A stretch of 52,195 nt of DNA, from NCBI GenBank assembly GCA_031551725.1, contig JAVBNF010000006.1, positions 1-52,195 of the forward strand, read 5' to 3'. The stretch's first letter is position 1. Each line of letters begins with the position of its first letter. Made by a program: the position numbers and the translations under genes. The notes under the pieces are model-generated. The model did no database searches. It was not told where the DNA came from and saw nothing but the letters and a program-made list of their open reading frames with translations. Source of the stretch: JAVBNF01 sp031551725 (GTDB lineage: Bacteria; Bacteroidota; Bacteroidia; Bacteroidales; P3). Below are positions 1 to 7,349 of the stretch, one piece after another.

Positions 1-172
1 CTCTCTAAACTCTCTAAACTCTCTAAACTCTCTAAACTCTCTAAACTCTCTAAACTCTCTAAACTCTCTAAACTCTCTAAACTCTCTAAACTCTCTAAAC
101 TCTCTAAACTCTCTAAACCATTTAAACTATCTAAATGATCTAAACTATCTAAACCATCTGAATTATCTAAAC
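1..172. repeat. 9-bp tandem repeat array (unit TCTCTAAAC)
   Basis: Thirteen perfect copies of TCTCTAAAC run from base 2 to 118, followed by about six degenerate copies (for example CATTTAAAC, TATCTAAAT, GATCTAAAC) to base 172. The array begins at or before the window edge, so its full length is unknown. The degenerate end contains the TAG stop codon of the minus-strand helicase gene. There are no spacers, so it is a simple tandem array and not CRISPR. Similar 9-mers occur at about 8330-8403 and 9658-9687. Confidence 0.97.
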
Positions 173-3100
173 TTTTAAAATCTCTATCTCTTCGTGTATA
201 TAAATTAAATAACTTTCAACGTTCAAATACCCCATTTCTCTGAGGATTTCGGCATATTCTGCAATTTGTTTTTGGTCACTTTCTTTGGGTTTTCCGGTTT
301 TATAATCCATCAAAATTGTTTGGTCTTTGCCGAAAATAACACGGTCAGGACGCAATATTTGTCCGTTTTTTAACAACAATTCCCGTTCTGTAAAATGTAG
401 CACCTCTTTTGTGAAATAGCTTGCAATTGTTGGATGCGAAACCACTTTCGTTAAATCCTCAATGAGCCGTGTTTGTTGCGATTCATCAATCGTTCCGTCG
501 GCAAACATCTGCGTGCAAATATTGGAAATATCGTCTTTCGATTCGAGCATTGACAATGCCGCATGCACAATATTTCCCCATTCCACATGCGACAAAACCT
601 GCTCGTAATTTTGAAAAAACAATGCCTGACGGCCGAGCGTGGTCTTGTTGTTCCAAGAGGTGGAGATGAATTTGGTGAGGGTTGGCGATTGTAGAGGCAA
701 ACCCATGTGTTTGCCTGTGGTTTGTTTGCCCATTTCGGATTTCGGATTTCGAATTTCCCCGAAGGAATATGTGTATCGTTCTTTTGAAAAAACGTTTTCC
801 GATTGTAAAAAAGATACCAAAAATTGTGAAATAGATTGTGCTTCGTCGGGCATCTTTTCTACGTTCTTGGACATGATGTATAAACGTTCTTCCGGGCGTG
901 TGGTGGCCACATAAAGTACATTCAATAAATCGAGTTTCGATTTCTCATTTTCTTCTTCATATTGATGAATAAAATCGGTGTTTTCCAAATACTTTGCATT
1001 GTTTACCAAAATATTCGGAAGCCCTTGCAATTCGTCGTAACCGGCTTGTGCCCAGAAATGTTTTTTACTCGATTTTATTTTTTCATCCGCAAAAGGAAAA
1101 ATAACCACAGGAAATTCCAAACCTTTGGATTTATGAATCGTCATAATCTGTACGGCATCTGTGCCTTCCGGAATGACAATGGATAATTTATCTTTTTGTT
1201 CTTCCCATTCGGCAATAAAATCGCGGATTCCTGTATTTTTTTTTTGAATAAAACTGTATGCAAAATCGAGAAAATATTGAATGTATGCATCTGCCGTTTG
1301 ATTCAATTCCAGTAAACGGACGGCCTCTTCGCACAAATCATAAAGTGAAAAAGTGGATAATAATGTGCGATTGACAACAACAATATTTAATTTTTGTAAA
1401 TGTTCTTCAAAAACCGCGTTACTCTTGCGTATTTCAAGATCCGTAAATAAAATCTGTGTTTCATCAAACGTTATTTTGCCTGTTTCATATAATGCATTGA
1501 GTAAAGCGTATCGTGCTGCCGGCTCTTCGGATTCGTGCACCCAGCGGATAAAAGCCATCAACAAATGCAACTTTGGCGAAGAGGAGAGAAGCAGCGATTC
1601 TTGCGAAACAACCGGAATGTCCTGCGAAATTAAATGAGATGCAATGGTTGATGCTGTTTTATTTTTGATACATAAAATGGCAATATCTTTATACGCATAT
1701 CCCTCATCAAATAAGGATTTAATGGTGTTTGTGATTTTAGAAAAACTTTCTGCTTCGTAATTTTCTTTTTCACAATCCAAAAAATCAATTTGCACCAAAC
1801 CGCCTGTTTGATCATCGTGATATTGTTGTTGCTGATCGTTGTAAACCTTTTGAAAATCAGCATGCAATAAGCCTTTTAGGTGTTCATACAGTTTATTATT
1901 AAAATTAATAATTTCGGATTTTGAACGGAAATTATTTTTTAAAACTTCCGGTTTGAAATGTGTTTTTAACGTGATTTCGCGTTCATTCGAAACATCGTCG
2001 TCCTGTTTTTTGTAAATATTCGGAAGCTCGATAAACTGTGAAACCTCACCGTTTCGAAAGCGGTAAATAGCTTGTTTACCGTCGCCTACAATCAAGTTGA
2101 AATGGCCTTCACTAAGCGAATTATCAACCAATGGCAAGAGATTTTGCCATTGCATAATCGAAGTATCTTGAAATTCGTCCAGCAAAAAATGTTGATAGCG
2201 AATGCCTACACGTTCGAAAACAAAAGGCGTCGATTCATTCATTACCACATTCGAAATGATGCGGTTGAAATCCGAAATCAATAAAATATTTTCTTTCGAT
2301 TTTATTTCATGAACAAGTTTTTCAACTTCATTTAAAACGGAAATTGTGGCAAAACGCTTTTGCAATTCGTTTAACAAAACAAATTTCTTATAAGACGAAT
2401 CTACCCATTTTTCAATATTTTTGCAGCATTCGATCAAATCTGGAGCAATCTGTTCGATTGCATTTTTGGTGACTGTATCAACTTTTGCACCGGTATATTT
2501 GTGCTCAATATAAAATTTTTGGACATATCCGCTTGGCGCAATCGCATCGAAATTGCCTTTGGATAATTTTTCGAAATAGCCCGGTAGCCCTCGTTTCCCT
2601 TGATAAAATGCATCGTGTGGAATGTGATTTTCAGAAATTAACTTTAATGCTTTTTGGGCAGTGCTTTGTAAAAACTTTTTCTCTTTTGTCAGGTATCCGG
2701 AAACGTTTTTTTCAATGCTTTGAAAATCTTCCAAGCCGAATGTTTTCAAATTGTCTACAGCTAAAATAGCATCTTCGTCTTTGAGAATTTTTGCTGTTTC
2801 GAAGATGTCCTTTTCGATGTTCCAGCTTTGGTCGTTTTCTGTTTTTTGATTAAGGAAATCAATCAAAATCTCCGTTAATAAAGGATTTTTTCCTAATTGT
2901 TCAATCAGCAAATCCACCGCACGTTGAATCACATCTTCCACACTCAGTTCAATTGCAAAATTCATCGGCAAATGCAGATCTTGTGCGAAACTGCGCAAGA
3001 TTCGATGAACAAAGCTATCAATCGTGCTGATCGAAAAATCGGCGTAATTATGCAAAATCCGCGAAAGTACGTTTTCTGCATTCTTCGAGATTTCGAGCGG

Positions 3101-3379
3101 CGACAAACCTAATGTTTCCGATAGTTTCGGTAATAAAAAACGAACGGTTGACGAATCGGCATATTCATCTTGATAAGCCAGTTCTTTAAGGTTTTTGAGA
3201 ATCCGGCTTTTCATTTCGTTGGTGGCCTTATTTGTAAACGTAATGGCCAACACATTGCGGAATTTTTCCGGATGTGGCAAAACGATTTTCAAAAACTCTT
3301 TTACAAGGGTATACGTCTTTCCCGATCCGGCCGAAGCCTTGCAGACAATGAAGTTTTTATTTGCGAAAGCGGTTTGCAT
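167..3379 (-). CDS. UvrD/RecB-family ATP-dependent helicase-nuclease (AddA-like)
   Basis: This is a superfamily 1 DNA helicase fused to a RecB-type nuclease, expected to process double-strand breaks together with an AddB-like partner that is not in the window. From the chosen start the Walker A motif ASAGSGKT lies at residues 15-22. DEFQDTS (Walker B), GDGKQAIYRFR, NNFRSKSEI, TIHKSKGLEFPVV and LYVATTRPEERLY follow in family order. The C-terminus carries LRPDRV and MDYKTGK, the PD-(D/E)XK nuclease core. Methionine 23 of the longest frame (which begins at 3445) was chosen because it puts Walker A near the N-terminus, as in Bacteroidota homologues. A TACCTTTG box (3385-3392, minus) lies just upstream of that ATG, which would make the mRNA nearly leaderless. 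A repeat-derived insert sits between the helicase and nuclease parts. The gene ends inside the 9-bp array. Confidence 0.9.
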   Translation of the reverse strand: MQTAFANKNFIVCKASAGSGKTYTLVKEFLKIVLPHPEKFRNVLAITFTNKATNEMKSRILKNLKELAYQDEYADSSTVRFLLPKLSETLGLSPLEISKNAENVLSRILHNYADFSISTIDSFVHRILRSFAQDLHLPMNFAIELSVEDVIQRAVDLLIEQLGKNPLLTEILIDFLNQKTENDQSWNIEKDIFETAKILKDEDAILAVDNLKTFGLEDFQSIEKNVSGYLTKEKKFLQSTAQKALKLISENHIPHDAFYQGKRGLPGYFEKLSKGNFDAIAPSGYVQKFYIEHKYTGAKVDTVTKNAIEQIAPDLIECCKNIEKWVDSSYKKFVLLNELQKRFATISVLNEVEKLVHEIKSKENILLISDFNRIISNVVMNESTPFVFERVGIRYQHFLLDEFQDTSIMQWQNLLPLVDNSLSEGHFNLIVGDGKQAIYRFRNGEVSQFIELPNIYKKQDDDVSNEREITLKTHFKPEVLKNNFRSKSEIINFNNKLYEHLKGLLHADFQKVYNDQQQQYHDDQTGGLVQIDFLDCEKENYEAESFSKITNTIKSLFDEGYAYKDIAILCIKNKTASTIASHLISQDIPVVSQESLLLSSSPKLHLLMAFIRWVHESEEPAARYALLNALYETGKITFDETQILFTDLEIRKSNAVFEEHLQKLNIVVVNRTLLSTFSLYDLCEEAVRLLELNQTADAYIQYFLDFAYSFIQKKNTGIRDFIAEWEEQKDKLSIVIPEGTDAVQIMTIHKSKGLEFPVVIFPFADEKIKSSKKHFWAQAGYDELQGLPNILVNNAKYLENTDFIHQYEEENEKSKLDLLNVLYVATTRPEERLYIMSKNVEKMPDEAQSISQFLVSFLQSENVFSKERYTYSFGEIRNPKSEMGKQTTGKHMGLPLQSPTLTKFISTSWNNKTTLGRQALFFQNYEQVLSHVEWGNIVHAALSMLESKDDISNICTQMFADGTIDESQQTRLIEDLTKVVSHPTIASYFTKEVLHFTERELLLKNGQILRPDRVIFGKDQTILMDYKTGKPKESDQKQIAEYAEILREMGYLNVESYLIYIHEEIEILKV
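691..756. repeat. REP-like palindrome plus TTTCGGA repeats inside the helicase gene
   Basis: AGGCAAAC (695-702) and GTTTGCCT (709-716) form a hairpin around CCATGT, and bases 733-756 hold tandem TTTCGGA-type words. Together they encode an in-frame, low-complexity stretch (around EIRNPKSEMGKQTTGKHMGL) between helicase motif VI and the nuclease domain. The palindrome resembles the longer one at 18336-18396. I read this as a dispersed repeat that landed in a tolerant linker without breaking the frame. Confidence 0.65.
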
Positions 3380-3523
3380 AGATACAAAGGTACGAAAATA
3401 ATTGTAATGCTGAATGAGTAGTGTTTTATTGTTGATGAGTTTCATATTTTCCTCTCTCTCAGATGTCCAAATGTTAATTAAAATAACAAATTGTTAATTT
3501 TTTCTTAATTCTTTCATTATCTA

Positions 3524-3554
3524 TTGAATATGTTGTTTGAAAGAACTAATTTTG
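3524..3554 (+). promoter_or_regulatory. Bacteroidota-type promoter of the putative toxin-antitoxin pair
   Basis: TTG (3524-3526), 20 bp, then TAATTTTG (3547-3554) match the -33/-7 consensus. A second -7-like box, TACCTTTG, lies at 3586-3593 but has no -33 element at normal spacing. Both favour the start codon at 3616 over the earlier ATG at 3562. Confidence 0.55.
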
Positions 3555-3615
3555 CATTTGTATGAAGGCGTTGTGTAATTTTTTGTACCTTTGCATAAGA
3601 ATTACAAAAATTCCA

Positions 3616-3843
3616 ATGCCTGCATACGAAATTAAATATAACGAACAAAAGAAAACTGTTATGTTGATGATTGATTTAAAAGAAATCAGCGAAGAGCAAC
3701 GTCAAGGTTTGATAGCTATTGGCTTGATAGACGATTTCGATGCAAAATTTGCAAAAGGTTTGACAGCCGAGGAGTGTATCGCTTGGCATCATAAAGCTAT
3801 TGACGAATATTGGGATAAAAAGTATGGTAAAGATAGTCTTTAG
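3616..3843 (+). CDS. small protein, putative antitoxin partner
   Basis: A 75-residue acidic protein beginning MPAYEIKYNEQ. I do not recognise the family. It has no visible DNA-binding motif; the C-terminal half (AEECIAWHHKAIDEYWDKKY) is probably helical. Its last 20 bases overlap the next gene, whose product looks like a RelE/ParE-type protein. Small first gene, overlap and shared promoter are the layout of a type II toxin-antitoxin operon, so antitoxin is inferred from position only. The ATG at 3616 is preferred over an in-frame ATG at 3562 because the earlier start lies at or upstream of the likely transcription starts. Confidence 0.7.
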   Translation: MPAYEIKYNEQKKTVMLMIDLKEISEEQRQGLIAIGLIDDFDAKFAKGLTAEECIAWHHKAIDEYWDKKYGKDSL

Positions 3844-4171
3844 TGAAGATGTGCTTGAATACCTGCAGTCGCTTATTCTTATTTTAGAAAAGAATAATTA
3901 TTTTTCCAACAAGACGAAAGCAAAAGAGTATGTGGACGATATTTACTTTTTCTACGAGAAAAACATTCCTATTGCGCATTCGCTTGGTTGTGGTGCCACA
4001 AAAGGATTAAGTGGGAATTTATTTAGGACGTATGGCTCCAATTGCCGTGCGCTTACTTATCGCAAAAATAAAAATACTACGTGGTGCGCTGTTTACAATA
4101 CAAAAAATGACCAATATCTGGTTCTTCGGATTTTCAATAATCATGTTGGAATGTTTAATGAACTTATTTAG
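3824..4171 (+). CDS. putative RelE/ParE-like toxin
   Basis: A 115-residue basic protein beginning MVKIVFSEDVLEYLQSL. The beta-strand start (VKIVFS), a helical middle (NKTKAKEYVDDIYFFYEKN) and a late strand-rich part (RALTYRKNKNTTWCAVYN) are compatible with the RelE/ParE fold. It resembles Bacteroides proteins that I recall only as uncharacterised toxin-like products. The start overlapping the upstream stop was chosen over one eight codons earlier, because translational coupling is usual in such pairs. The fold, the toxicity and any catalytic residues are unproven. It is followed directly by the promoter of the FISUMP gene. Confidence 0.65.
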   Translation: MVKIVFSEDVLEYLQSLILILEKNNYFSNKTKAKEYVDDIYFFYEKNIPIAHSLGCGATKGLSGNLFRTYGSNCRALTYRKNKNTTWCAVYNTKNDQYLVLRIFNNHVGMFNELI

Positions 4172-4191
4172 CTCCTTTTGTGAAACGAAAT

Positions 4192-4223
4192 TTTGTATTA
4201 TTGAAAATTTATTCATAACTTTG
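4192..4223 (+). promoter_or_regulatory. promoter of FISUMP gene A
   Basis: TTTG (4192-4195), 20 bp, TAACTTTG (4216-4223): a full match to the Bacteroidota promoter. Transcription starting near 4230 would include the structured leader. The same box, preceded by TTCA, lies upstream of leader B. Confidence 0.7.
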
Positions 4224-4277
4224 TCGAAATTTAAAATCAATTTTATAGAAATAAAATAATCTTTACATAAATAGAAA

Positions 4278-4429
4278 GCGTAAGCTTAAATTCTTCAGGA
4301 AAGAACGACCAATTTTAGACAAAAGAATTCATAAGCAATGCGCTCATGCTGTGTTCCGGCGTGGGTTGTATCTTATTTTTGTCGTGGTGCTTGGTCGTAC
4401 CTTTCCTGAAATAAGAATTCAACTCGCGC
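4278..4429 (+). promoter_or_regulatory. structured leader RNA, copy A (undescribed multi-helix element)
   Basis: Helices visible by eye are as follows. P1: GCGTAAG..TTCTT (4278-4295) with AAGAA..CTCGCGC (4413-4429), imperfect. P2: CAGGAAAG (4296-4303) with CTTTCCTG (4401-4408). P3: ACGACCAA (4305-4312) with TTGGTCGT (4391-4398). P4: GACAAAA (4318-4324) with TTTTGTC (4377-4383). P5: ATAAG (4331-4335) with CTTAT (4372-4376). P6: CTCATG (4343-4348) with CGTGGG (4360-4365), using G-U pairs. P2 and P4 differ in sequence from copies B and C but pair equally well. The element ends about 70 nt before the start codon. I know no named RNA class that matches. Confidence 0.75.
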
Positions 4430-4500
4430 CTTTTTTGTTATGCATATACAGATCCTTCGAGTCTTATTGGAAAATGATTAACAATAAAATAAAACACAAC

Positions 4501-6486
4501 ATGAAAACACAATTACAATTATCGACTGCGGCTGTACGGGCTTATTGCATACGCCCATCGCAAGGGCAGGGGAAGCTGCTCCTACGGGTCATCCCATTTA
4601 TCATTTTTCTGCAATTCTGCATTTTTGCATTTCTGCCGATTTCCGCCCAAACCTTTGCCCCCGATTTCACCGATCTGCGCGATGGCGAAACCTACAAAAC
4701 TGTCATCATGCCCGACGGCAAACGCTGGATGGCGGAAAATCTGCGTTATCGCACCGGTTTAAATAATCCGATTTTCTCAAACAATACCACTGCAAATACC
4801 TTTGCTGCTTCGAAAAACACGTATTACTGCCCGGGTCCAGGCCCTTTAAATGCATCTGTGAATCAAGCGGATCCTTTGGCTTGCGAGTATTGGGGTGCAC
4901 TTTATCCGTGGTGGGTGGCTTATGCAAACGCTGCAAATACTGCCGTGCATACTACTTTGGGTGAACAGGGTGTTTGTCCAGCAGGCTGGCACTTACCAAC
5001 GGATAATGAATGGAACTTGCTTTTCACAAAGATTGGCGGTGCAACAGATGCCGGAAAATTGCTGAAAGATACGGCACGAGGCGCATTTGTAAATAATCAG
5101 GCATGGAAAAGATATTGGACAAATGCGGCTTTACAAAATACAAATTCATACGGGTTCTCTGCTTTGGCTGCGGGCTTGCGTACCACTGCTGGTGCCTATT
5201 CGGGCAACGGTACGCGGGCTTTTTTTTGGACGAGTACGCCTAATACTAACGGAACACAAGCAAGTTCAAAGATTTTTAATTACAATTCCAATTTAGGGAC
5301 AGGCACTTCTATACAAAATCGTTCGGACGCTCTGTCCGTGCGCTGTGTGGAAGGAAGTTGTGATGAAGAGTTCAGTGTAGAACTAGCACGTAAATCTTGT
5401 GGTTTAAAAACGACAATATCTATAAATGAGGAATTTACTTCGACAATAAAATCTATAGCGTATGAATTATCTGTCCCTAATACAACGGGAACTTGGACAT
5501 ATTCGTTTACTGTTAAAGATAATACACTTTCAAGTTTGCCAAATTTTACGGTGTCAAATAATAATACAGCAAATGCATTTATTACATTAACTTACTCAAA
5601 TCTTTTACCCGTGGATGCTGATAAAAAAATTATATTATCGGTGTCTGCTTCGAATGCTTTATATTGTGCAATTGAACAAGATTTTGTTTTTACGATGAAG
5701 GATATTTCGAATCAAAATGCAAGCACAACAATTACAGGAGGAGAAGCTATTAATACAATTCGTCAAATGACCGACCCTCGTGACGGAAAGAATTATCAAA
5801 TCATTAAAATGGCAGATGGTAAGTGGTGGATGAGAGAGAATTTGAATTATCAGACAGGGTTAACATTTCGCTCAACTTCCAATCAACCGTCAACAGTGGC
5901 AGGGGGCGGTGCTTATGGAATTGGAAGTTTTTGGTGTCCAGGAACAAATGGAGCAACAACATCTTTACTTACAGATTGTAATACATGGGGGGCATTATAT
6001 ACGTGGGAATGTGCTGTTTCACTTGACGGAACAGGGGTATGGGAAGAACCTGCATCATCACAAATATATACAAATATAGTTTCTGGAAATCCGACATCCA
6101 CATGTAGTCGTGGTATTTGCCCTCAAGGTTGGCACCTTCCTTCTGATAGAGAATGGGGAGATATGCTAAATGCAGTAGAAACGAGCACAAAGAATCACAA
6201 TACCTCGACGGGTTGGCTTGGAGCGAATGCAGGTACTATTTTAAAATCTTCCACATTTGCTTCGGGAGTGAAACAATCAACGGGGTTTTCTGTAATTGCA
6301 GCAGGTATGCGAAGCGATAATGGATCGAATTTTGGAAATAGGGGTGGGCATGCTCCTTCATGGACCTCAACTGCTTATAGTTCAACGAATGCATGGTATC
6401 GGCATTTTGATTCAGGTTATGCTACTGCTTTTCGAACGAGTATAAATAGATCTCGAGGTTATACAGTCCGTTGTTTAATGGATTAA
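4501..6486 (+). CDS. secreted protein with two FISUMP domains (gene A)
   Basis: A 661-residue exported protein. A hydrophobic segment (IIFLQFCIFAFLPISAQ) ends in a signal peptidase I type site around residue 48, after an unusually long N-terminal region partly made of repeat-like DNA. Two Fibrobacter succinogenes major paralogous (FISUMP) domains follow. The first runs roughly 55-285, from RDGETYKTVIMPDGKRWMAEN through GWHLPTDNEWN to VRCVEGSC. The second runs roughly 430-661, from DPRDGKNYQI through GWHLPSDREWG to YTVRCLMD. A strand-rich linker joins them. The function of FISUMP domains is unknown; they are surface or secreted modules related to C-type-lectin-like folds. The first domain is nearly the same as in gene B, while linker and second domain diverge. 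The start was chosen because MKTQ/MKTH begins all three leader-linked genes. Confidence 0.9.
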   Translation: MKTQLQLSTAAVRAYCIRPSQGQGKLLLRVIPFIIFLQFCIFAFLPISAQTFAPDFTDLRDGETYKTVIMPDGKRWMAENLRYRTGLNNPIFSNNTTANTFAASKNTYYCPGPGPLNASVNQADPLACEYWGALYPWWVAYANAANTAVHTTLGEQGVCPAGWHLPTDNEWNLLFTKIGGATDAGKLLKDTARGAFVNNQAWKRYWTNAALQNTNSYGFSALAAGLRTTAGAYSGNGTRAFFWTSTPNTNGTQASSKIFNYNSNLGTGTSIQNRSDALSVRCVEGSCDEEFSVELARKSCGLKTTISINEEFTSTIKSIAYELSVPNTTGTWTYSFTVKDNTLSSLPNFTVSNNNTANAFITLTYSNLLPVDADKKIILSVSASNALYCAIEQDFVFTMKDISNQNASTTITGGEAINTIRQMTDPRDGKNYQIIKMADGKWWMRENLNYQTGLTFRSTSNQPSTVAGGGAYGIGSFWCPGTNGATTSLLTDCNTWGALYTWECAVSLDGTGVWEEPASSQIYTNIVSGNPTSTCSRGICPQGWHLPSDREWGDMLNAVETSTKNHNTSTGWLGANAGTILKSSTFASGVKQSTGFSVIAAGMRSDNGSNFGNRGGHAPSWTSTAYSSTNAWYRHFDSGYATAFRTSINRSRGYTVRCLMD

Positions 6487-6512
6487 TAGTAACAATCAGT
6501 TTTAAATTTTTC

Positions 6513-6580
6513 AAGGACAAACTTGGTGGTTTCGTCCTACGCACGGGTTGCAGAGGAACTTGTTGAAAGGCTTTGTCCTT
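6513..6580 (+). other. inverted repeat in the 3' region of gene A
   Basis: AAGGACAAA (6513-6521) pairs perfectly with TTTGTCCTT (6572-6580). The same left arm can instead pair with the nearer GTTTCGTCCT (6529-6538), so two folds compete. It precedes the terminator. Function unknown. Confidence 0.5.
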
Positions 6581-6585
6581 CATTG

Positions 6586-6612
6586 CCGTCGGTTTTTTAC
6601 CGACGGTTTTTT
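6586..6612 (+). terminator. intrinsic terminator after FISUMP gene A
   Basis: CCGTCGGT (6586-6593) and ACCGACGG (6599-6606) form an 8-bp stem with a T5 loop, followed by a run of T. Confidence 0.9.
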
Positions 6613-6653
6613 GTTTTGTTCAAAAATTGTTCATAAATTCCTCTTCCAAAAAT

Positions 6654-6681
6654 AAATAATTGGGGGTGTCATCGCGTTTAT
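6654..6681 (+). repeat. 27-bp intergenic element, copy 1 (GGGGTGTCATCGCGTTTAT)
   Basis: AATAATTG followed by GGGGTGTCATCGCGTTTAT. Two more copies lie at about 18907-18933 and 28347-28373, all on the plus strand. Here it sits about 35 bp upstream of the -33 element of the next gene, a position that would suit an activator site. Confidence 0.7.
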
Positions 6682-6714
6682 ATAGTAAGGGATTTTCGAT
6701 TGTTAATTAAAATA

Positions 6715-6746
6715 TTTGGAAAATTACCAAAAGGTTATTAATTTTG
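6715..6746 (+). promoter_or_regulatory. promoter of the two small genes
   Basis: TTTG (6715-6718), 20 bp, TAATTTTG (6739-6746). It fixes the start at the ATG at 6761 and excludes the TTG frame start at 6716, which lies inside the promoter. Confidence 0.75.
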
Positions 6747-6760
6747 TAAAACAATTTACG

Positions 6761-6973
6761 ATGAATGTAGAGGAAAAAGAAGAACTATTACGTAATTATG
6801 CGAAATTGAAAACGTTGGCAACAACATTGTTGGACGAGTGTACGCAAAATGGGAGAAAAGATGTTGACGAAGAGACAGACCTGTTATTAGACATTTTCTC
6901 TTACATTGTAGAAGAAGAAAAAAAATTAAATGAGAATGAAAAAAGAAACAATGACACTGGAGCAAGCACTTGA
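6761..6973 (+). CDS. small acidic helical protein
   Basis: A 70-residue protein, MNVEEKEELLRNYAKLK onward, rich in Glu, Leu and Asn and predicted helical throughout; no family recognised. It has a strong Bacteroidota promoter 14 bp upstream and overlaps the next reading frame by up to 44 bp, so the two are co-transcribed. In Bacteroidetes, small genes next to DUF5053 genes are often accessory or mobile-element cargo, but nothing in the residues proves a role. Confidence 0.65.
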   Translation: MNVEEKEELLRNYAKLKTLATTLLDECTQNGRKDVDEETDLLLDIFSYIVEEEKKLNENEKRNNDTGAST

Positions 6974-7349
6974 AAAGTATAAGCTCGTATTAGCAGATCC
7001 GAATTCCGATTATACGGGATACTTGAAATATCTACGTATTAACTTTCCGAACGACCGAGAACGGATAACTGATTGTATAGCCGAAGATCACCATGGCTTT
7101 ATTGAGAGGACGAAGAAAGAATTGGACGCTATCTCTGTTCGCATACAGCTGAAAAATTCTGTAGATGTACTACCCATGTCTTACATTGCCGAGAATTATT
7201 TTCACCGTTCCCGCCAATGGCTCTACCAACGTATCAACGGAAATATTGTGAATGGAAAACCCGCTAAATTTACAGCCGAAGAAAAGAAAATTTTCAATCG
7301 GGCCGTGAAAGATATCAGTAAGAAAATCGGAGCAATTAAGATCGTTTAA
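6930..7349 (+). CDS. DUF5053 domain-containing protein
   Basis: A 139-residue basic protein. The C-terminal half, with SYIAENYFHRSRQWLYQRIN and then GNIVNGKPAKFTAEE, matches the DUF5053 signature seen in Bacteroides proteins. The SRQWLYQRING part resembles a helix-turn-helix recognition segment, so DNA binding is possible. Function unknown. Starts at 6930, 6936 or 6951 are all possible; the longest is given. The stop overlaps by three bases the stop of the convergent prenyl synthase gene, leaving no room for a terminator between them. Confidence 0.75.
   Translation: MRMKKETMTLEQALEKYKLVLADPNSDYTGYLKYLRINFPNDRERITDCIAEDHHGFIERTKKELDAISVRIQLKNSVDVLPMSYIAENYFHRSRQWLYQRINGNIVNGKPAKFTAEEKKIFNRAVKDISKKIGAIKIV

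Noticed and set aside
1..172. CRISPR array
   Set aside because: 9-bp units without spacers.
4278..4429. Leader element as an integron attC site
   Set aside because: Folded, sequence-variable arms recall attC, but the R-box consensus is not kept in all copies, the element is upstream and not downstream of the genes, and no integrase is in the window.
4351..4500. Reading frame upstream of FISUMP gene A start (50 extra codons)
   Set aside because: It lies inside the structured leader and is not shared by copies B and C; the MKTQ/MKTH start is common to all three.
6513..6612. SRP or tmRNA-like gene
   Set aside because: The conserved SRP loop (GGAAGGAAGCAG type) and tmRNA features are absent.
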